Assembly (NCBI RefSeq): GCF_046035435.1
Contig: NZ_JBFNFH010000002.1
Origin: Helcococcus bovis
GTDB taxonomy: Bacteria; Bacillota; Clostridia; Tissierellales; Peptoniphilaceae
Direction: 5' to 3' (one strand)
DNA: 64,000 nt
Positions 63,809-64,000 of the stretch are shown here, piece after piece (within the stretch, counting starts at the first letter, position 1; each line of letters opens with the position of its first letter). Made by a program: the position numbers and the translations under genes. The notes beneath the pieces were generated by a model. It ran no database searches. It saw only the letters and a program-made list of their open reading frames with translations, and was not told the origin of the DNA.

Positions 63809-64000
63809 TTATTTATTACTTATCTTTCTATAAATCAATTCAAATACAACACATAATATCATAGTAATTATAATATCCAAAATGGTACTTCCTATTAATA
63901 TATCTTTATTTAGTAAATATCTATAAATTAAAAATCCGCATAACCATGTTATTACACTTTTTGTATTTATAATTTTAGAATGATGATTATTTTTTATATA
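63809..64000 (-). CDS. membrane protein, C-terminal part
   Basis: An open frame enters from the right edge and ends at TAA 63809-63811, leaving 63 residues with two hydrophobic helices (VITWLCGFLIYRYLL and TILDIIITMILCVVFELIY). It lies ten bases before thiW and ends just ahead of its ribosome binding site, so it was in the same operon. The family cannot be recognised from this fragment; a further thiamine transport component is possible but unsupported. Confidence 0.5.
   Translation of the reverse strand, partial: YIKNNHHSKIINTKSVITWLCGFLIYRYLLNKDILIGSTILDIIITMILCVVFELIYRKISNK

Noticed and set aside
63797..63830. TPP riboswitch before thiW
   Set aside because: The conserved TPP elements (GGGG..., CTGAGA, ACCTGATC-like) are absent; an upstream gene ends ten bases away.

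Overview
The window is very AT-rich chromosomal DNA from a low-GC Gram-positive anaerobe. Gene families, small housekeeping operons, Cys-type sulfatase, PPDK with its regulator, and sortase-type surface protein remains fit the Tissierellia/Peptoniphilaceae (Helcococcus-, Anaerococcus- or Finegoldia-like); the genus is an inference. No rRNA or tRNA gene was seen. All genes read with the standard code.

Bases 1-31500 are mostly housekeeping: a CofE-like C-terminus, a D,D-carboxypeptidase, guaB, a broken thioester/VaFE adhesin, a UvrD-type helicase, an MMPL transporter with a secreted heptad-repeat partner, HU, and a minus-strand glmU-prs-pth-mfd-prsA run. Next come murC, an aldose epimerase, a glycosyltransferase with exonuclease III, a 5'-truncated queuosine-precursor transporter, a uracil/xanthine permease, a TRIC-type channel with hslO, cspA, and valS-hpt-methyltransferase.

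Bases 31700-35060 hold a four-gene minus-strand cassette: a Tyr-rich secreted protein, two FtsX-like membrane proteins and an ABC ATPase. Its layout resembles lactococcin-972-type bacteriocin loci. It is followed by the PPDK regulator and ppdK (35404-38849).

Bases 38961-57947 form the most notable region, a complete gene set for fermentative allantoin breakdown, all on the minus strand apart from one inserted hydrolase gene. Allantoin permease and allantoinase (two of each), allantoate amidohydrolase AllC, ureidoglycine aminohydrolase AllE and ureidoglycolate dehydrogenase AllD lead to oxalurate. A fused FdrA-YlbE protein (AllF-AllG) and a DUF2877 protein (AllH) would split oxalurate into oxamate and carbamoyl phosphate, and carbamate kinase would make ATP. 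An LctP-type transporter beside the fusion is a candidate oxamate exporter, and an unusual XRE plus GntR/FCD regulator closes the cluster. One of the two permeases carries a nonsense codon.

Bases 58000-64000 are accessory and decaying: an IS110 element with a convincing bridge-RNA-like leader and a frameshifted recombinase, a small XRE regulator, a transposase tail, a Cys-type sulfatase, a 53-bp-periodic repeat array, and broken thiM and thiW genes that suggest loss of thiazole salvage.
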